Below are positions 1 through 9,266 of a stretch of DNA of 41,964 nt, in pieces. The translations under genes were made by a program, and so were the position numbers. Source of the stretch: Clostridia bacterium. Its GTDB lineage: Bacteria > Bacillota > Clostridia > Christensenellales > Aristaeellaceae. The notes under the pieces are model-generated. The model did no database searches. It saw nothing but the letters and a program-made list of their open reading frames with translations, and was not told the origin of the DNA. Within the stretch, counting starts at the first letter, position 1. Each line of letters opens with the position of its first letter. The DNA lies in NCBI GenBank assembly GCA_017524725.1, contig JAFXUZ010000011.1, forward strand, positions 1 through 41,964, given 5' to 3'.

Positions 1-75
1 CTTGCCGTGGTCAACGTGACCGATGGTCCCGATATTGACATGCGGCTTATTGCGTTCAAAATGTTCCTTAGCCAT
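1..75 (-). CDS. tuf: Elongation factor Tu, N-terminal 25 codons (runs off the window)
   Basis: The minus strand from 75 to 1 encodes [20 protein letters not shown] followed by VDHGK, the invariant EF-Tu amino terminus leading into the first GTP-binding motif (GHVDHGK). EF-Tu carries aminoacyl-tRNA to the ribosomal A site. The rest of the gene lies outside the window. It is the last visible gene of the str operon, 117 bases downstream of fusA, and has its own strong ribosome binding site (GGAGGG about 10 bases before the ATG). The partial length prevents any statement about intactness. Confidence 0.95.
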   Translation of the reverse strand, partial: MAKEHFERNKPHVNIGTIGHVDHGK

Positions 76-192
76 AGGTATCAATCCCTCCAAGTTTGTC
101 TTATTCCCCGTCCCGGCCGCTGTTTGGGCCATCGTCCGACAGCACGCGGATGCGGCGCCCCGGGGAAGGAGTAATTCTATAATCGTGTGCCG

Positions 193-2265
193 TCAGCGTA
201 CACCGACGATCTTTTCCGCTACGGAGCGGGGCACTTCCTCGTAATGGTCAAACTGCATGGTATACAGCCCACGTCCCTGGGTCCTGGAGCGAAGGTCCGT
301 TGCGTATCCGAACATCTCGCTCAGCGGAACAAAGGAATGGATGCTCTGGTCCGCATCCCTGGGCTCGATCTCCTCGATCCTGCCGCGGCGGGAGTTGATG
401 TCTCCGACCACGTCGCCCAGATACTGGTCCGGCACGATGGTTTCCACCTTCATGACAGGCTCAAGCAGCTTTTCGCCCGCTTTTTCCAGGGCTGTTTTAA
501 AGGCCATGGAACCGGCGATCTTAAAGGCCATTTCGGAGGAGTCCACCTCGTGATAGCTGCCGTCAAGCAGCGCGGCTTTGAAATCCACCACCTGGAACCC
601 GCCCAGGGAACCGGAAGCGCTGGCTTCACGGATGCCGTTGTCCACCGCGGGGATATATTCCTTGGGGATCACGCCGCCCACGATGCGGTTCTCAAAGCTG
701 TAACCGGTACCGGGAGCCACAGGCTCGATCTCGATGACGCAGTGGCCGTACTGGCCGTGACCGCCGGTCTGGCGGACATAGCGTCCTTCGGCCTGCACCT
801 TCTTGCTGATGGTCTCCTTGTAGGACACCTGGGGCTTGCCTACGGTCGCCTCCACCTTGAACTCGCGCATCATGCGGTCAACGATGATCTCAAGGTGAAG
901 CTCGCCCATGCCGGCGATGATCGTCTGGCCGGTCTCCTGGTCGGTATAGGTCTTGAAGGTGGGATCTTCTTCAGCCAGGCGCTGGAGCGCCAGGGCCATC
1001 TTGTCCTGGCCTGCCTTGGTCTTGGGCTCGATAGCCACCTGGATCACAGGCTCCGGGAATTCCATGGATTCAAGGATGATGGGGTTTTTCTCATCGCAGA
1101 GCGTGTCGCCGGTGGTGGTGTCCTTCAGGCCCACGACCGCGGCGATATCGCCGGCGTATACATGGTCGATCTCTTCCCTGTGGTTGGCGTGCATCTGCAG
1201 TACACGGCCGAAGCGCTCGCGCTTCTTCTTGCTGGAATTGTAGACGTAGCTGCCTGTCTCCACATTTCCGGAATAAACCCGGAAGAAGATCAGTTTGCCC
1301 ACAAAAGGATCGACCGCCACCTTGAACGCCAGTGCCGCGAAGGGTTCGGCGTCGTCGGCTTTGCGCTCGCATTCGGATTCGGGATCGTCAGGCTCGCTCC
1401 CCTTCACCGCGGGGATATCCAGCGGGGAGGGAAGGAAAGCGACGATCGCATCCAGAAGCAGCTGCACGCCCTTGTTGCGGTAGCTGGTGCCGCAGAGCAC
1501 CGGGGTCAGTTCGCAGTTGATCGTGGCCTTGCGCAGCGCTTCGGTCAGTTCCTCGTTGGAAATTTCCTCTTCCATCAGGAACTTGTCCATCAGTACGTCG
1601 TCCGTCTCGGCGATCGCCTCGATCATGTTCCTGCGCGCTTCTTCCGCCTCTTCGATCATATCGGCGGGGATCTCCTCTTCGCGGATATCCTTGCCGTCGT
1701 CGTCATAGTAGATCTCGGCGCGCATTTTGAACAGGTCAAGAATGCCGCGGAAAGTGTTTTCCTTTCCGACAGGCAGCTGGATCGGAACAGCTTTGGTGTG
1801 GAGACGGTTGACCATCATATCAACGACGCGCTTGAAATTGGCGCCGGTGATATCCATCTTGTTGACATAGGCGATACGCGGCACGTGATACTTGCTGGCC
1901 TGACGCCATACGGTCTCGCTCTGGGGCTCGACTCCGCCCTTCGCACAGAAAACGGCGACCGCGCCGTCCAGTACGCGCAGGGACCGTTCTACTTCCACGG
2001 TAAAATCCACGTGACCGGGGGTATCGATGATATTGACCCGGTAACCTTTCCAGAAGCAGGTGGTCGCGGCGCTGGTGATCGTTATGCCGCGTTCCTGTTC
2101 TTCTTCCATCCAGTCCATGACGGCAGCGCCGTCATGAACCTCTCCGAGCCGGTGTGTCTTGCCCGTATAGAACAGGATCCGCTCGGTGGTTGTGGTTTTC
2201 CCGGCGTCGATATGCGCCATGATCCCGATATTGCGGACTTTATCGAGGGAATGACTTCTGGGCAT
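193..2265 (-). CDS. fusA: Elongation factor G
   Basis: A 690-residue translation factor GTPase that drives translocation of tRNA and mRNA and, with RRF, ribosome recycling. Visible motifs are G1 AHIDAGKT (residues 17-24), RGITI in switch I (about residue 60), DTPGHVDF (G3) and NKMD (G4), followed by the domain II-V regions, with the domain IV stretch GGHGQYGHC. Length is typical for the family. The ATG is preceded by AAGGAG at 7-8 bases. It lies 39 bases after rpsG and before tuf, the normal str operon order, so it should be co-transcribed from the rpsL promoter. Nothing looks damaged. Confidence 0.98.
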   Translation of the reverse strand: MPRSHSLDKVRNIGIMAHIDAGKTTTTERILFYTGKTHRLGEVHDGAAVMDWMEEEQERGITITSAATTCFWKGYRVNIIDTPGHVDFTVEVERSLRVLDGAVAVFCAKGGVEPQSETVWRQASKYHVPRIAYVNKMDITGANFKRVVDMMVNRLHTKAVPIQLPVGKENTFRGILDLFKMRAEIYYDDDGKDIREEEIPADMIEEAEEARRNMIEAIAETDDVLMDKFLMEEEISNEELTEALRKATINCELTPVLCGTSYRNKGVQLLLDAIVAFLPSPLDIPAVKGSEPDDPESECERKADDAEPFAALAFKVAVDPFVGKLIFFRVYSGNVETGSYVYNSSKKKRERFGRVLQMHANHREEIDHVYAGDIAAVVGLKDTTTGDTLCDEKNPIILESMEFPEPVIQVAIEPKTKAGQDKMALALQRLAEEDPTFKTYTDQETGQTIIAGMGELHLEIIVDRMMREFKVEATVGKPQVSYKETISKKVQAEGRYVRQTGGHGQYGHCVIEIEPVAPGTGYSFENRIVGGVIPKEYIPAVDNGIREASASGSLGGFQVVDFKAALLDGSYHEVDSSEMAFKIAGSMAFKTALEKAGEKLLEPVMKVETIVPDQYLGDVVGDINSRRGRIEEIEPRDADQSIHSFVPLSEMFGYATDLRSRTQGRGLYTMQFDHYEEVPRSVAEKIVGVR

Positions 2266-2304
2266 GCAATATGCTCTCCTTATCGATTAGCGTAAAAAGG
2301 GAGA

Positions 2305-2983
<679 letters not shown>

Positions 2984-3358
2984 TTACTTCTTGGGGCGTT
3001 TTGCACCGTAGAGCGAACGGCCCTGGTTGCGCTTGGCCACACCGGCCGTATCAAGCGCGCCGCGGATGATGTGGTAACGGACGCCGGGCAGGTCGCGTAC
3101 GCGGCCGCCGCGGATCAGTACCACGGAGTGCTCCTGCAGATTGTGTCCGATACCCGGGATGTAACAGGTACCTTCGATCTGGTTCGTCAGACGGATCCTC
3201 GCGATCTTGCGAAGCGCGGAATTGGGCTTCTTGGGCGTGGTCGTCTTGACACTCAGGCATACGCCGCGTTTCTGCGGGCAGCCCTGCAGGATGGGCGCGG
3301 TTGACTTGTTTGCAACCTTGACTCTTCCCTTGCGGATCAACTGATTGATCGTTGGCAT
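2984..3358 (-). CDS. rpsL: 30S ribosomal protein S12 with Arg at position 88
   Basis: A 124-residue S12, the decoding-centre protein that controls translational accuracy. The family core [13 protein letters not shown] is intact, with Lys43 present. The conserved loop reads [14 protein letters not shown]: residue 88 is Arg (codon CGC), where E. coli, B. subtilis and M. tuberculosis have Lys. The residue numbering matches M. tuberculosis S12 exactly. K88R is a well-known streptomycin-resistance substitution. The segment after RGVC reads LSVK instead of the common TRVY-type sequence, and the tail has GRSLYG instead of GRSKYG. The ATG follows ACAGGAGG at about 7 bases. It is first in the str operon, with a 5' leader of about 145 bases. 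Confidence 0.97.
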   Translation of the reverse strand: MPTINQLIRKGRVKVANKSTAPILQGCPQKRGVCLSVKTTTPKKPNSALRKIARIRLTNQIEGTCYIPGIGHNLQEHSVVLIRGGRVRDLPGVRYHIIRGALDTAGVAKRNQGRSLYGAKRPKK

Positions 3359-3509
3359 GGAAGTACCTCCTGTAAAATGATCGGAGCCGGTATGAACGGT
3401 CTCCTCCTATAAAATCCCCGCAACCCCAGGGATATATAGTCTGTCCTGTGTGTCCCGGCCTTTTCTGGCGACGCGAGACAGCTGTCCGCCTATAGCAGAC
3501 AACCATATT

Positions 3510-3538
3510 ATTATAGTATCGCCGCCCGGAATTGTCAA
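3510..3538 (-). promoter_or_regulatory. Consensus sigma-A promoter of the str operon
   Basis: On the minus strand TTGACA (3538-3533) and TATAAT (3515-3510) are separated by exactly 17 bases, a perfect match to the housekeeping consensus. Transcription would start near 3503, giving a leader of about 145 bases before rpsL. The -35 box lies in the loop of a perfect 12-bp inverted repeat. Confidence 0.9.
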
Positions 3539-3559
3539 TGTTCCGGGCGGCGCTTTTTT
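3520..3559 (+). terminator. Plus-strand intrinsic terminator overlapping the str promoter
   Basis: Arms CGCCGCCCGGAA (3520-3531) and TTCCGGGCGGCG (3541-3552) are perfect 12-bp complements around a 9-base loop, followed on the plus strand by C and six T residues (3554-3559). This is a textbook rho-independent terminator for plus-strand transcription, yet both flanking genes are on the minus strand. On the minus strand it forms the same hairpin without a U-run and carries the str -35 box in its loop. Confidence 0.7.
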
Positions 3560-3594
3560 GGAGTTTTTCAGGTGTTTTCCCGTTTTTTTTGCGG

Positions 3595-5748
3595 TCATTT
3601 CCCGGCGTTTCCCTGTCTTTGGCCCTCCTGTTCCCTCCGGGTCTCCTCCCGGTTTTCCGCGTTCCCCTCCGCTTCTCCGTTTTCTCTCTTCCCGGCCATG
3701 CGGAGGATCTCGTTTCTCAGCAGGGCACAGACGCGTTCCTTCTCATCGGCGGGGGCATTGTCACCGTCATAGCGTACTTCCCTGCCGAACTGGATGATCC
3801 TTTCCTTTCGGTTGGCGTAGATGGGGATAAAGCGGCAGCACCTCCCCGTCCTCCGGTAGTACAGCTGCCCGATGGTCACAAAACCCGTAAAAAACTGCCC
3901 CACGCCTTCCCTGACATACCGTCCGTCGGAAGAAGCGGCGCCGTTTTCGGGGAACACCAGGATGTTGTCCCCCGCTTCCATGGCGTCCACCGTGCTGCGG
4001 AAGGTATCCATCAGCTGCCTGGGATTGCCGTGGTACACAGGGATGGAATCCACGGACCGCATGATCCACGCAAGGACCGGGCCGGCGATGCGCGTACAGA
4101 AGGGCCGGCGGAGACGTTTGGGGATCCATTCCTGCTTTGAAAAGGTGTTTTCGTAAATATATTCGGCGATCACCCGGGGATCGCACATCTCGGAGGTCAC
4201 CCAGGGCCGGAAGGGAAAGGGAACATACAGGTTGGTCACCACCGGCCCGTAGATCTCCCCGTGATTGCAGATGAACACGCAGCTGGCGTCGTCGTCCGCA
4301 GTAACGTTTTCGCGGCCAATGACCCTGTGCCTGTAGAGAGGACGGAGGATGAACATCACGATCCTGATCCCGTAATGCCTGAAGCTGCGGTGCAGGAGCA
4401 CATTCTCCAGCTGCGTCCTCAGCGCCTCGTTGTTTTCTCCTTCCTCCCGGAGCTTCAGGTACCTGTTCAGCTTTTTGATATGTCCGCCGGTCACAGGGAA
4501 CCGGAGCACGGTAAAGAGCGCTGCGGCCATGGCGGCAAACGCTGGGATCAGCATCAGCGGGCTCATCCTCAGCAGCGTTTCCGCCCCGGGCAGGCCGCCG
4601 TCGCCCTGCCGTAAATATTCAAGCACGCAAAGCAGGACCATGGACAGGGTCTGTCCCCCGAGCCCCGCCATCTCGATCCTTGACCGCTGCAGCCAGTCGT
4701 AGGCCGGGGTGGTCTCATGGCCGACGGCGAAGGAAGCGACCTTGCGCATCGCGGAGTCGAAATAGTCCAGGGCCCGCACGCAGACGGTGCATCCGGCAGT
4801 GCTCAGCGCCAGGCCCAGATAGGTCTCCGCCGCGCTGGGCTCGTAATAGGTGCGGAAAAACAAGATCAGCCCGTACAGCCACAGCATAAGGCCGATCATC
4901 ATGATCCCGAAGGACTCCTCTCCCCTGCGTTCAAAACGCTTCATGATCCTCGCTGCGGCAAACACGGAACCGACGGTGACCACCGACGCGGTCAGAAGGC
5001 CGTACAAAAGCACGTTGCTCATCATTCCGGTCATGGCATAGGTCAGGGGCATCGTCACCTGGGCAGCAAAGGTCACCGCCAGGAAGATCGCCTGGAACAT
5101 CCGGTAGGCATGGGCCTGCCTGATCCTTTCGATCTCCTCCCGGTCCGTTTTTTCCCACGTGCGAAGCCTTTCCCGGTCATGCCAGATATCGCTCCATTCC
5201 CAGATCCCGCCCAGAACGAAGCCGCCGATCATGGAAAGGGCCATATTGGTCCTGATAAAGATGAGAAGGAGCACCGACACCGGCACAAGGAACGCCGCCT
5301 GGATCAGGAATACCCTTGAAAAAGACCGCCTTACGCTCCTTCCCGCGACCAGATCCCTCTCCACGCACGCGCCCGTCGCGCCTTCCCGCAGGATCAGGAT
5401 CAGGCACAGCGAAAAAACCGTCAGGAATCCCCTTCCGAATATGCTTTCCTCCGAGGTCGCGATCATCCACAGCAGCAGCAGGAAGGCCGGAAACAGGATC
5501 CCCGCCCCAAGCCATTTTTCCTTTCCCGACAGCACCCCGCTCCTGGGCGGACGGAGGCGGAGGACGCTGACGCTGACCACCCGCCCGAAAAGATAGAGGA
5601 TAGCGCCGATCAGGGGCTTGGACAGGATGGCGGAGGATACAAGGATACAGAAAAGGAAATGGTACACGGCGCTGAAAACGAATACCTGATGGTATGCCGC
5701 CCAGCCGGTCCATTCCCGTCCTGTTTCCCTCTGATCGCGCTCCGTCAT
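3595..5748 (-). CDS. Polytopic membrane protein with C-terminal acyltransferase-like domain
   Basis: A 717-residue protein. Residues about 15-440 contain many hydrophobic segments resembling a transporter-like multi-helix domain. Residues about 485-700 resemble the PlsC lysophospholipid acyltransferase fold, with CNHGEIYGP in the place of the NHxxxxD motif and FPENGAASSDG in the place of the FPEGT motif. The canonical catalytic Asp of HX4D is therefore not at its usual place (HGEIYG), while the His is kept. The layout recalls transporter-acyltransferase fusions of lysophospholipid salvage, so a membrane-lipid acyl transfer role is likely but unproven. The ATG follows GGAGG at about 7 bases. 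It is monocistronic, ending just before the str promoter hairpin. Confidence 0.75.
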   Translation of the reverse strand: MTERDQRETGREWTGWAAYHQVFVFSAVYHFLFCILVSSAILSKPLIGAILYLFGRVVSVSVLRLRPPRSGVLSGKEKWLGAGILFPAFLLLLWMIATSEESIFGRGFLTVFSLCLILILREGATGACVERDLVAGRSVRRSFSRVFLIQAAFLVPVSVLLLIFIRTNMALSMIGGFVLGGIWEWSDIWHDRERLRTWEKTDREEIERIRQAHAYRMFQAIFLAVTFAAQVTMPLTYAMTGMMSNVLLYGLLTASVVTVGSVFAAARIMKRFERRGEESFGIMMIGLMLWLYGLILFFRTYYEPSAAETYLGLALSTAGCTVCVRALDYFDSAMRKVASFAVGHETTPAYDWLQRSRIEMAGLGGQTLSMVLLCVLEYLRQGDGGLPGAETLLRMSPLMLIPAFAAMAAALFTVLRFPVTGGHIKKLNRYLKLREEGENNEALRTQLENVLLHRSFRHYGIRIVMFILRPLYRHRVIGRENVTADDDASCVFICNHGEIYGPVVTNLYVPFPFRPWVTSEMCDPRVIAEYIYENTFSKQEWIPKRLRRPFCTRIAGPVLAWIMRSVDSIPVYHGNPRQLMDTFRSTVDAMEAGDNILVFPENGAASSDGRYVREGVGQFFTGFVTIGQLYYRRTGRCCRFIPIYANRKERIIQFGREVRYDGDNAPADEKERVCALLRNEILRMAGKRENGEAEGNAENREETRREQEGQRQGNAGK

Positions 5749-5775
5749 GCCCTGGCCTCCTTTTGAACCATCGAC

Positions 5776-5804
5776 ATTTTATCCTATCTGCCCCGGGAAT
5801 GCAA
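5776..5804 (-). promoter_or_regulatory. Promoter of the acyltransferase fusion gene
   Basis: TTGCAT (5804-5799) and TAAAAT (5781-5776) on the minus strand with a 17-base spacer, about 28 bases upstream of the start codon. The same hexamer pair and spacing recur at the rsmB promoter (41500-41528). Confidence 0.65.
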
Positions 5805-5922
5805 GCACCCCGCGGCCGGACCGTCCCGGAAGAATGCAAACAAGCGTGCGCCGTCAGGCGATCTGTGGTATACTGTCTTCGCATGAAAAAAGACGCCCGC
5901 GGCGTCGCAAGGAGGATATGCC

Positions 5923-7263
5923 TTGATCACCTCTCAGGATACCATTGCCGCGCCGGCCACAGCACCGGGGGAAGGCGGCATCGCCATCGTCCGCGTATCG
6001 GGCCCGCGCTCCCGGGAAGCTCTTTCCCGTCTTACGGACCGCCGGGGACCTTTTGAGGATCACCGGCTGACTTATTGCCACGCCCTGGACGAAAACGGGG
6101 AGCCCCTGGATGAATGCATGGCCGTTTTGATGCTGGCTCCCGCGACCTATACCCGGGAAGACGTGGCCGAATTCCATCTGCACGGCGGCTTTTTTTCATC
6201 CCACCGGCTGATGGAAGCCCTCAGGCAGATGGGGATCCGCGTCGCGGAAGCCGGCGAATTCACCCGGCGCGCTTTCCTGAACGGGCGCGTCGACCTGAGC
6301 CGGGCCGAAGCGGTCATGGACCTGATCAGCGCCGGCTCCGAGCGTGCCGCCAGATGCGCCGTACGGCAGCTGGACGGGGGCGTCTCCTCCTTTATCCGGT
6401 CATGCGAAGAAGAACTGACCGGGATCATCGCCGGAGTTGAAGCCGCCCTGGATTATCCCGAGGAGATCGACGAGGAGGAAGCCTGCGCGTCTCTTGCGTC
6501 AAAAACCCGGGCCCTGGCCCTCACTCTGCGTTCCGCCTGCGACCGGCGCGGCGCGTATCTTTCGGAAAACGGCCTTGACACCGTCATCTGCGGCCCTGTC
6601 AACGCAGGAAAATCATCCCTGCTCAACGCCCTGTGCGGCGAGGAACGCGCCATCGTCACCGACATTCCCGGGACCACCCGGGACATCGTGACCGCCTCTT
6701 TCCAGTCAAACGGCGTCCGCGTCAACCTGCGGGACACCGCCGGCCTCAGGGAAAGCGGGGAAGTCATCGAAAGGATCGGCATATCAAAAGCCAGGGCTGC
6801 CCTGACCGGCGCGGACCTTTGCCTGGTGGTCGTTGATTCCACGCGTCCGGTGGACCCGGAGACCGAAGCGCTTCTCAGGGATACCGCCGGAAGGGACCGC
6901 ATCATCGTGCTCAGCAAAACGGACCTGCCCGGATGCCCCGAGACGGTCCGGCGTTTCAAAAACGAAGCCGTCGCCCTGAGCTGCGTCACAGGCCATGGGA
7001 TGGACCGGCTGCGGGACGAAATTTCCCGCTACACCCGTTATGCCGGCGAAGGGGAACTTACCCGGATGCGGCACATTTCCCTGGCGGAAAAAGCCGCCGG
7101 CGCCCTGGAGAGCGCGGCGGACCTTGCGGATGCCGGAGGCGCCCTTGACCTTTGCGCCGTCGACCTTCACGAGGCGATGTCGCACCTTGGCTCCATCACC
7201 GGGGACAGGGTGGACGAAAAGATCATGGACGAGATCTTTTCCCGCTTCTGCGTAGGCAAATAG
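5923..7263 (+). CDS. mnmE: tRNA modification GTPase MnmE
   Basis: A 446-residue protein that, with MnmG, installs the carboxymethylaminomethyl group on wobble uridines of tRNAs, using folate, glycine and FAD. The N-terminal formyl-THF binding domain begins with DTIAAPATAPGEGGIAIVRV. The G domain has GPVNAGKSSLLNAL (from about residue 224), DTAGL (about 270) and SKTD (about 330). The C terminus is FCVGK, with the conserved catalytic-loop Cys. The start is TTG at 5923: AAGGAGG lies 7 bases upstream, and the ATG at 5918 opens only a two-codon frame. It stands alone here, not beside mnmG or rsmG as in many Firmicutes. Confidence 0.97.
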   Translation: MITSQDTIAAPATAPGEGGIAIVRVSGPRSREALSRLTDRRGPFEDHRLTYCHALDENGEPLDECMAVLMLAPATYTREDVAEFHLHGGFFSSHRLMEALRQMGIRVAEAGEFTRRAFLNGRVDLSRAEAVMDLISAGSERAARCAVRQLDGGVSSFIRSCEEELTGIIAGVEAALDYPEEIDEEEACASLASKTRALALTLRSACDRRGAYLSENGLDTVICGPVNAGKSSLLNALCGEERAIVTDIPGTTRDIVTASFQSNGVRVNLRDTAGLRESGEVIERIGISKARAALTGADLCLVVVDSTRPVDPETEALLRDTAGRDRIIVLSKTDLPGCPETVRRFKNEAVALSCVTGHGMDRLRDEISRYTRYAGEGELTRMRHISLAEKAAGALESAADLADAGGALDLCAVDLHEAMSHLGSITGDRVDEKIMDEIFSRFCVGK

Positions 7264-7275
7264 GCCCGTAAGCCC

Positions 7276-7293
7276 GGCGGACAGCGCCTTTTT
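7276..7293 (+). terminator. Weak candidate terminator after mnmE
   Basis: GGCG and CGCC arms around a 5-base loop, followed by five T residues, 13 bases past the mnmE stop. The stem is only 4 bp, so this is a weak candidate, but it is the only U-run hairpin found here. Confidence 0.3.
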
Positions 7294-7347
7294 CCTCGCT
7301 TTCCGTGCGGTTTCCCCGTCTCCCGCAGGCGAAAGGACGGATACGCT

Positions 7348-7655
7348 TCACACCCCGGCGCCCACGGCTTTGGCCAGGAACGGCCGCATCCCGTCCCCCC
7401 TCCATTCGTGCCCTCCGTCATGCACCGAATGAGGGTATGTTTTTCTGCGCGGAAGCCGTTTATTTCCTCTTCTCCGGCGTACCCGTGCGCCGGAGTACAG
7501 GTTACGCACTTATCCAGGCCGGTGATCTCCGTCAGCCTGGACCTAAGGGCCTGTTTCCATTCCAGATATTCCGGAATGCTTTCCGCCCGGTAGGCAAACT
7601 CCCGTTTTCCGTTGTCAAACAGCTCCAGGAAATAATTCAGCGTCCCATAATACAT
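7348..7655 (-). pseudogene. Alpha/beta-hydrolase relic with internal deletion
   Basis: From ATG 7655 (GGAGG 7 bases upstream) the frame reads MYYGTLNYFLELFDNGKREF and continues to about INGFRAEKHTL, resembling the N-terminal region of an acetyl-esterase/dienelactone-hydrolase-like family. In another frame the sequence then continues PHSVHDGGHEWRGDGMRPFL and ends AKAVGAGV before a TGA at 7350-7348. This resembles the tail of the same family, with a candidate catalytic His in HDGGHEW. The central part, including the nucleophile Ser region, is missing, and the two ends are joined out of frame near 7430. The ribosome binding site survives, so the deletion may be recent. The exact family is uncertain. 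Confidence 0.7.
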
Positions 7656-7774
7656 ATTCATTCCTCCCAAAGCGTCACAGGGGCGGCAAGGCCGTCGTAT
7701 CCGTCCCCGGTTTTTCCGGCCGGATCAAAAAAGGGACATGCACTGCGGCATGCCCCCGGTAAAAGCGGATGCGG

Positions 7775-7799
7775 GGTGCGGCTTTTCAAAAGCCGCACC
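7775..7799. repeat. Strong hairpin downstream of the 325-residue membrane gene
   Basis: GGTGCGGCTTTT (7775-7786) and AAAAGCCGCACC (7788-7799) are perfect 12-base complements, giving about 10 paired bases and a 5-base loop. Neither strand has a T-run afterwards, so it is not a standard terminator, but it lies 50-75 bases past the end of the minus-strand membrane gene and may protect or end that transcript. Confidence 0.5.
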
Positions 7800-7850
7800 T
7801 CATGGTATTCGGATGCCCGCAAAACCAATGGGACCGGTACGATCCCGGTT

Positions 7851-8828
7851 TTACTGCGCCAGCTCCGAATGCAGTTTTTTGAACCTGGCGGATTTCCCGT
7901 CCAGCATGGCAAACGAATCCTCCGACGGAACGTCCTGCATGCCGGATTCGATGTAATTGCGCAGCACGCCCACCAGCACAAAGGGGCGAATGAAAGCGGA
8001 ATGGATGATGCTCCACAGGATGACCCCGGCCAGGCCGGCGCAGATCCACATCAGGGTGTTCGGATCGGTCATGGCGGCGGAGACCGTGCTTTCCGCCCTG
8101 GCAGCCGCTTCCGCCACTTCGGCGGCCATACGGGTGAACAGGGCCGGGAAGCCTGACGCAATCAGATAGAACACGCCCGTGAATGCGCCGCCGATCAGCG
8201 CAAGTGAAATCAGGCCCATGCCGAACACGCGGCCCATGTTCTTCGCCAGGGTCTTCCCATGCCTAAAAAACAGCACCGCGCCTTCGCAGGTCGCTTTTGC
8301 CGCTTTGACATCCTTCCTGTAAAAGACCCATCCCAGGCAGCAGTCGCTCAGGTAAGCGATGACCACCTCGACAGCGAAGGAAATGGCGCTGCCGATGGTT
8401 CTGCCGCTGTCGCCCCCGAGTTTTTCACCGATGGAAACGATCCCCCTTCCCAGCTGGCGGAAAATGCCGCTGATGATCCTGGTGACGGTAAAGAACACGG
8501 CGACGGTAACAAAACGCTCCTTCACCGCTTTCTTCCCCTCACCGATCACATCCCCGGGAAGTGAGCCTTCGGACACGGCCTTTGTCATCATGGCGATCTG
8601 CCCCGCCTTATAGATATAGGAGATATAGCGCAGGAAGAAGGCCACCGCGATGACCCCTGCCAGGACGCCGATCCCCATACCTACCAGGCCTTTGTTCGTC
8701 AGCTTTTCGGACAGCGCGTATCCTGCCCCGGCCAGGGCGGCCAGGATCAGGAAAGCAAGAATATCCCACAGCAGGCGGCGAACGGAAAAACCCACTGTTT
8801 TCCGGTAGATCTCCTTGTTGTTCATCAT
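7851..8828 (-). CDS. Conserved-type integral membrane protein of unknown function
   Basis: A 325-residue protein not recognised at family level. It has an N-terminal pair of hydrophobic segments (about residues 18-40 and 50-70), further segments in the middle (about 110-130 and 148-170), and two near the C terminus (about 205-230 and 255-280), with a hydrophilic tail ending KKLHSELAQ. The amphipathic middle part is rich in G, K and A. GGGGAG lies just before the tandem ATG ATG start; either may be used. It is intact although flanked by relics: the gene remnant ending at 8848 lies 19 bases upstream and shows it was once second in an operon. How it is transcribed now is unclear. Confidence 0.7.
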   Translation of the reverse strand: MMNNKEIYRKTVGFSVRRLLWDILAFLILAALAGAGYALSEKLTNKGLVGMGIGVLAGVIAVAFFLRYISYIYKAGQIAMMTKAVSEGSLPGDVIGEGKKAVKERFVTVAVFFTVTRIISGIFRQLGRGIVSIGEKLGGDSGRTIGSAISFAVEVVIAYLSDCCLGWVFYRKDVKAAKATCEGAVLFFRHGKTLAKNMGRVFGMGLISLALIGGAFTGVFYLIASGFPALFTRMAAEVAEAAARAESTVSAAMTDPNTLMWICAGLAGVILWSIIHSAFIRPFVLVGVLRNYIESGMQDVPSEDSFAMLDGKSARFKKLHSELAQ

Positions 8829-8847
8829 GTCTTTCTCCCCGACCCGG

Positions 8848-8976
8848 TCATTTCTGGTTTGTCATCTTGTTCAGTTCGTTCATTTCATCCATGAGCGCGT
8901 TGAGGCTTGCCTCATCGCCGGGGATCCTGCTGATGATGCCCATCATGCCGCCGTTATTGTTTTCGGTGACCTTCGC
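8848..8976 (-). pseudogene. C-terminal remnant of an unrecognised gene
   Basis: One minus-strand frame reads about 41 residues, including NNNGGMMGIISRIPGDEASL and NALMDEMNELNKMTNQK, then a TGA at 8850-8848. It has no start codon or ribosome binding site; upstream it runs straight into ABC-ATPase coding sequence in a different frame near 8975. The coding-like tail sits 19 bases before the intact 325-residue membrane gene, as expected for the last codons of its former operon partner. No family is recognised. Confidence 0.5.
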
Positions 8977-9172
8977 CCACAAGCGCCAGCGCGATGCCCA
9001 GGCGCTGCCTCATTCCCAGGGAATAGGAACCGGCTCCTTTCCTGGCGTCGGTGTTTTCCAGTCCGACGATCCTGAGCAGTTCCTCCACGTATCCCTTCGG
9101 CCTGATCCCCATGCCGATGCACTTGATCTTCAGGTTCTCGTACGCGGAAAGCATCCGGATCGTGTATCCGCT
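8976..9172 (-). pseudogene. ABC-transporter ATPase fragment
   Basis: The frame MLSAYENLKIKCIGMGIRPK continues to YSLGMRQRLGIALALVG, which is the stretch from the Q-loop side to the signature motif of an ABC ATPase of the ABC-2/bacitracin-exporter type. Walker A upstream and Walker B, the His switch and the rest downstream are all missing. An in-frame TAA lies at 9175-9173, and at the other end the frame changes into the remnant of another gene. About 60 residues of a normal 230-300 survive, so it cannot work. Both ends were lost, pointing to more than one deletion. Confidence 0.7.
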
Positions 9173-9266
9173 TTACTCCCCGGCATCATGCGGCACCGTC
9201 GTCATATTCCGCGGCTCCTCCGGTATCCTTCAGCTCCTTTTTTTCTCCTTTTTGTTTCCCGGGGCA

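Noticed and set aside
187..2295. A 702-codon plus-strand ORF opposite fusA
   Set aside because: It is a mirror of the EF-G gene on the other strand, produced by GC-rich codon use; its translation shows no known family features and there is no ribosome binding site.
3407..3598. A 63-codon minus-strand ORF upstream of rpsL
   Set aside because: It spans the str promoter hairpin and its -35/-10 boxes and has no ribosome binding site.
5918..5926. ATG at 5918 as the mnmE start or an upstream mini-ORF
   Set aside because: It opens only a two-codon frame (Met-Pro-stop) and is 2 bases from the ribosome binding site; the TTG at 5923 has ideal spacing and the family N terminus.
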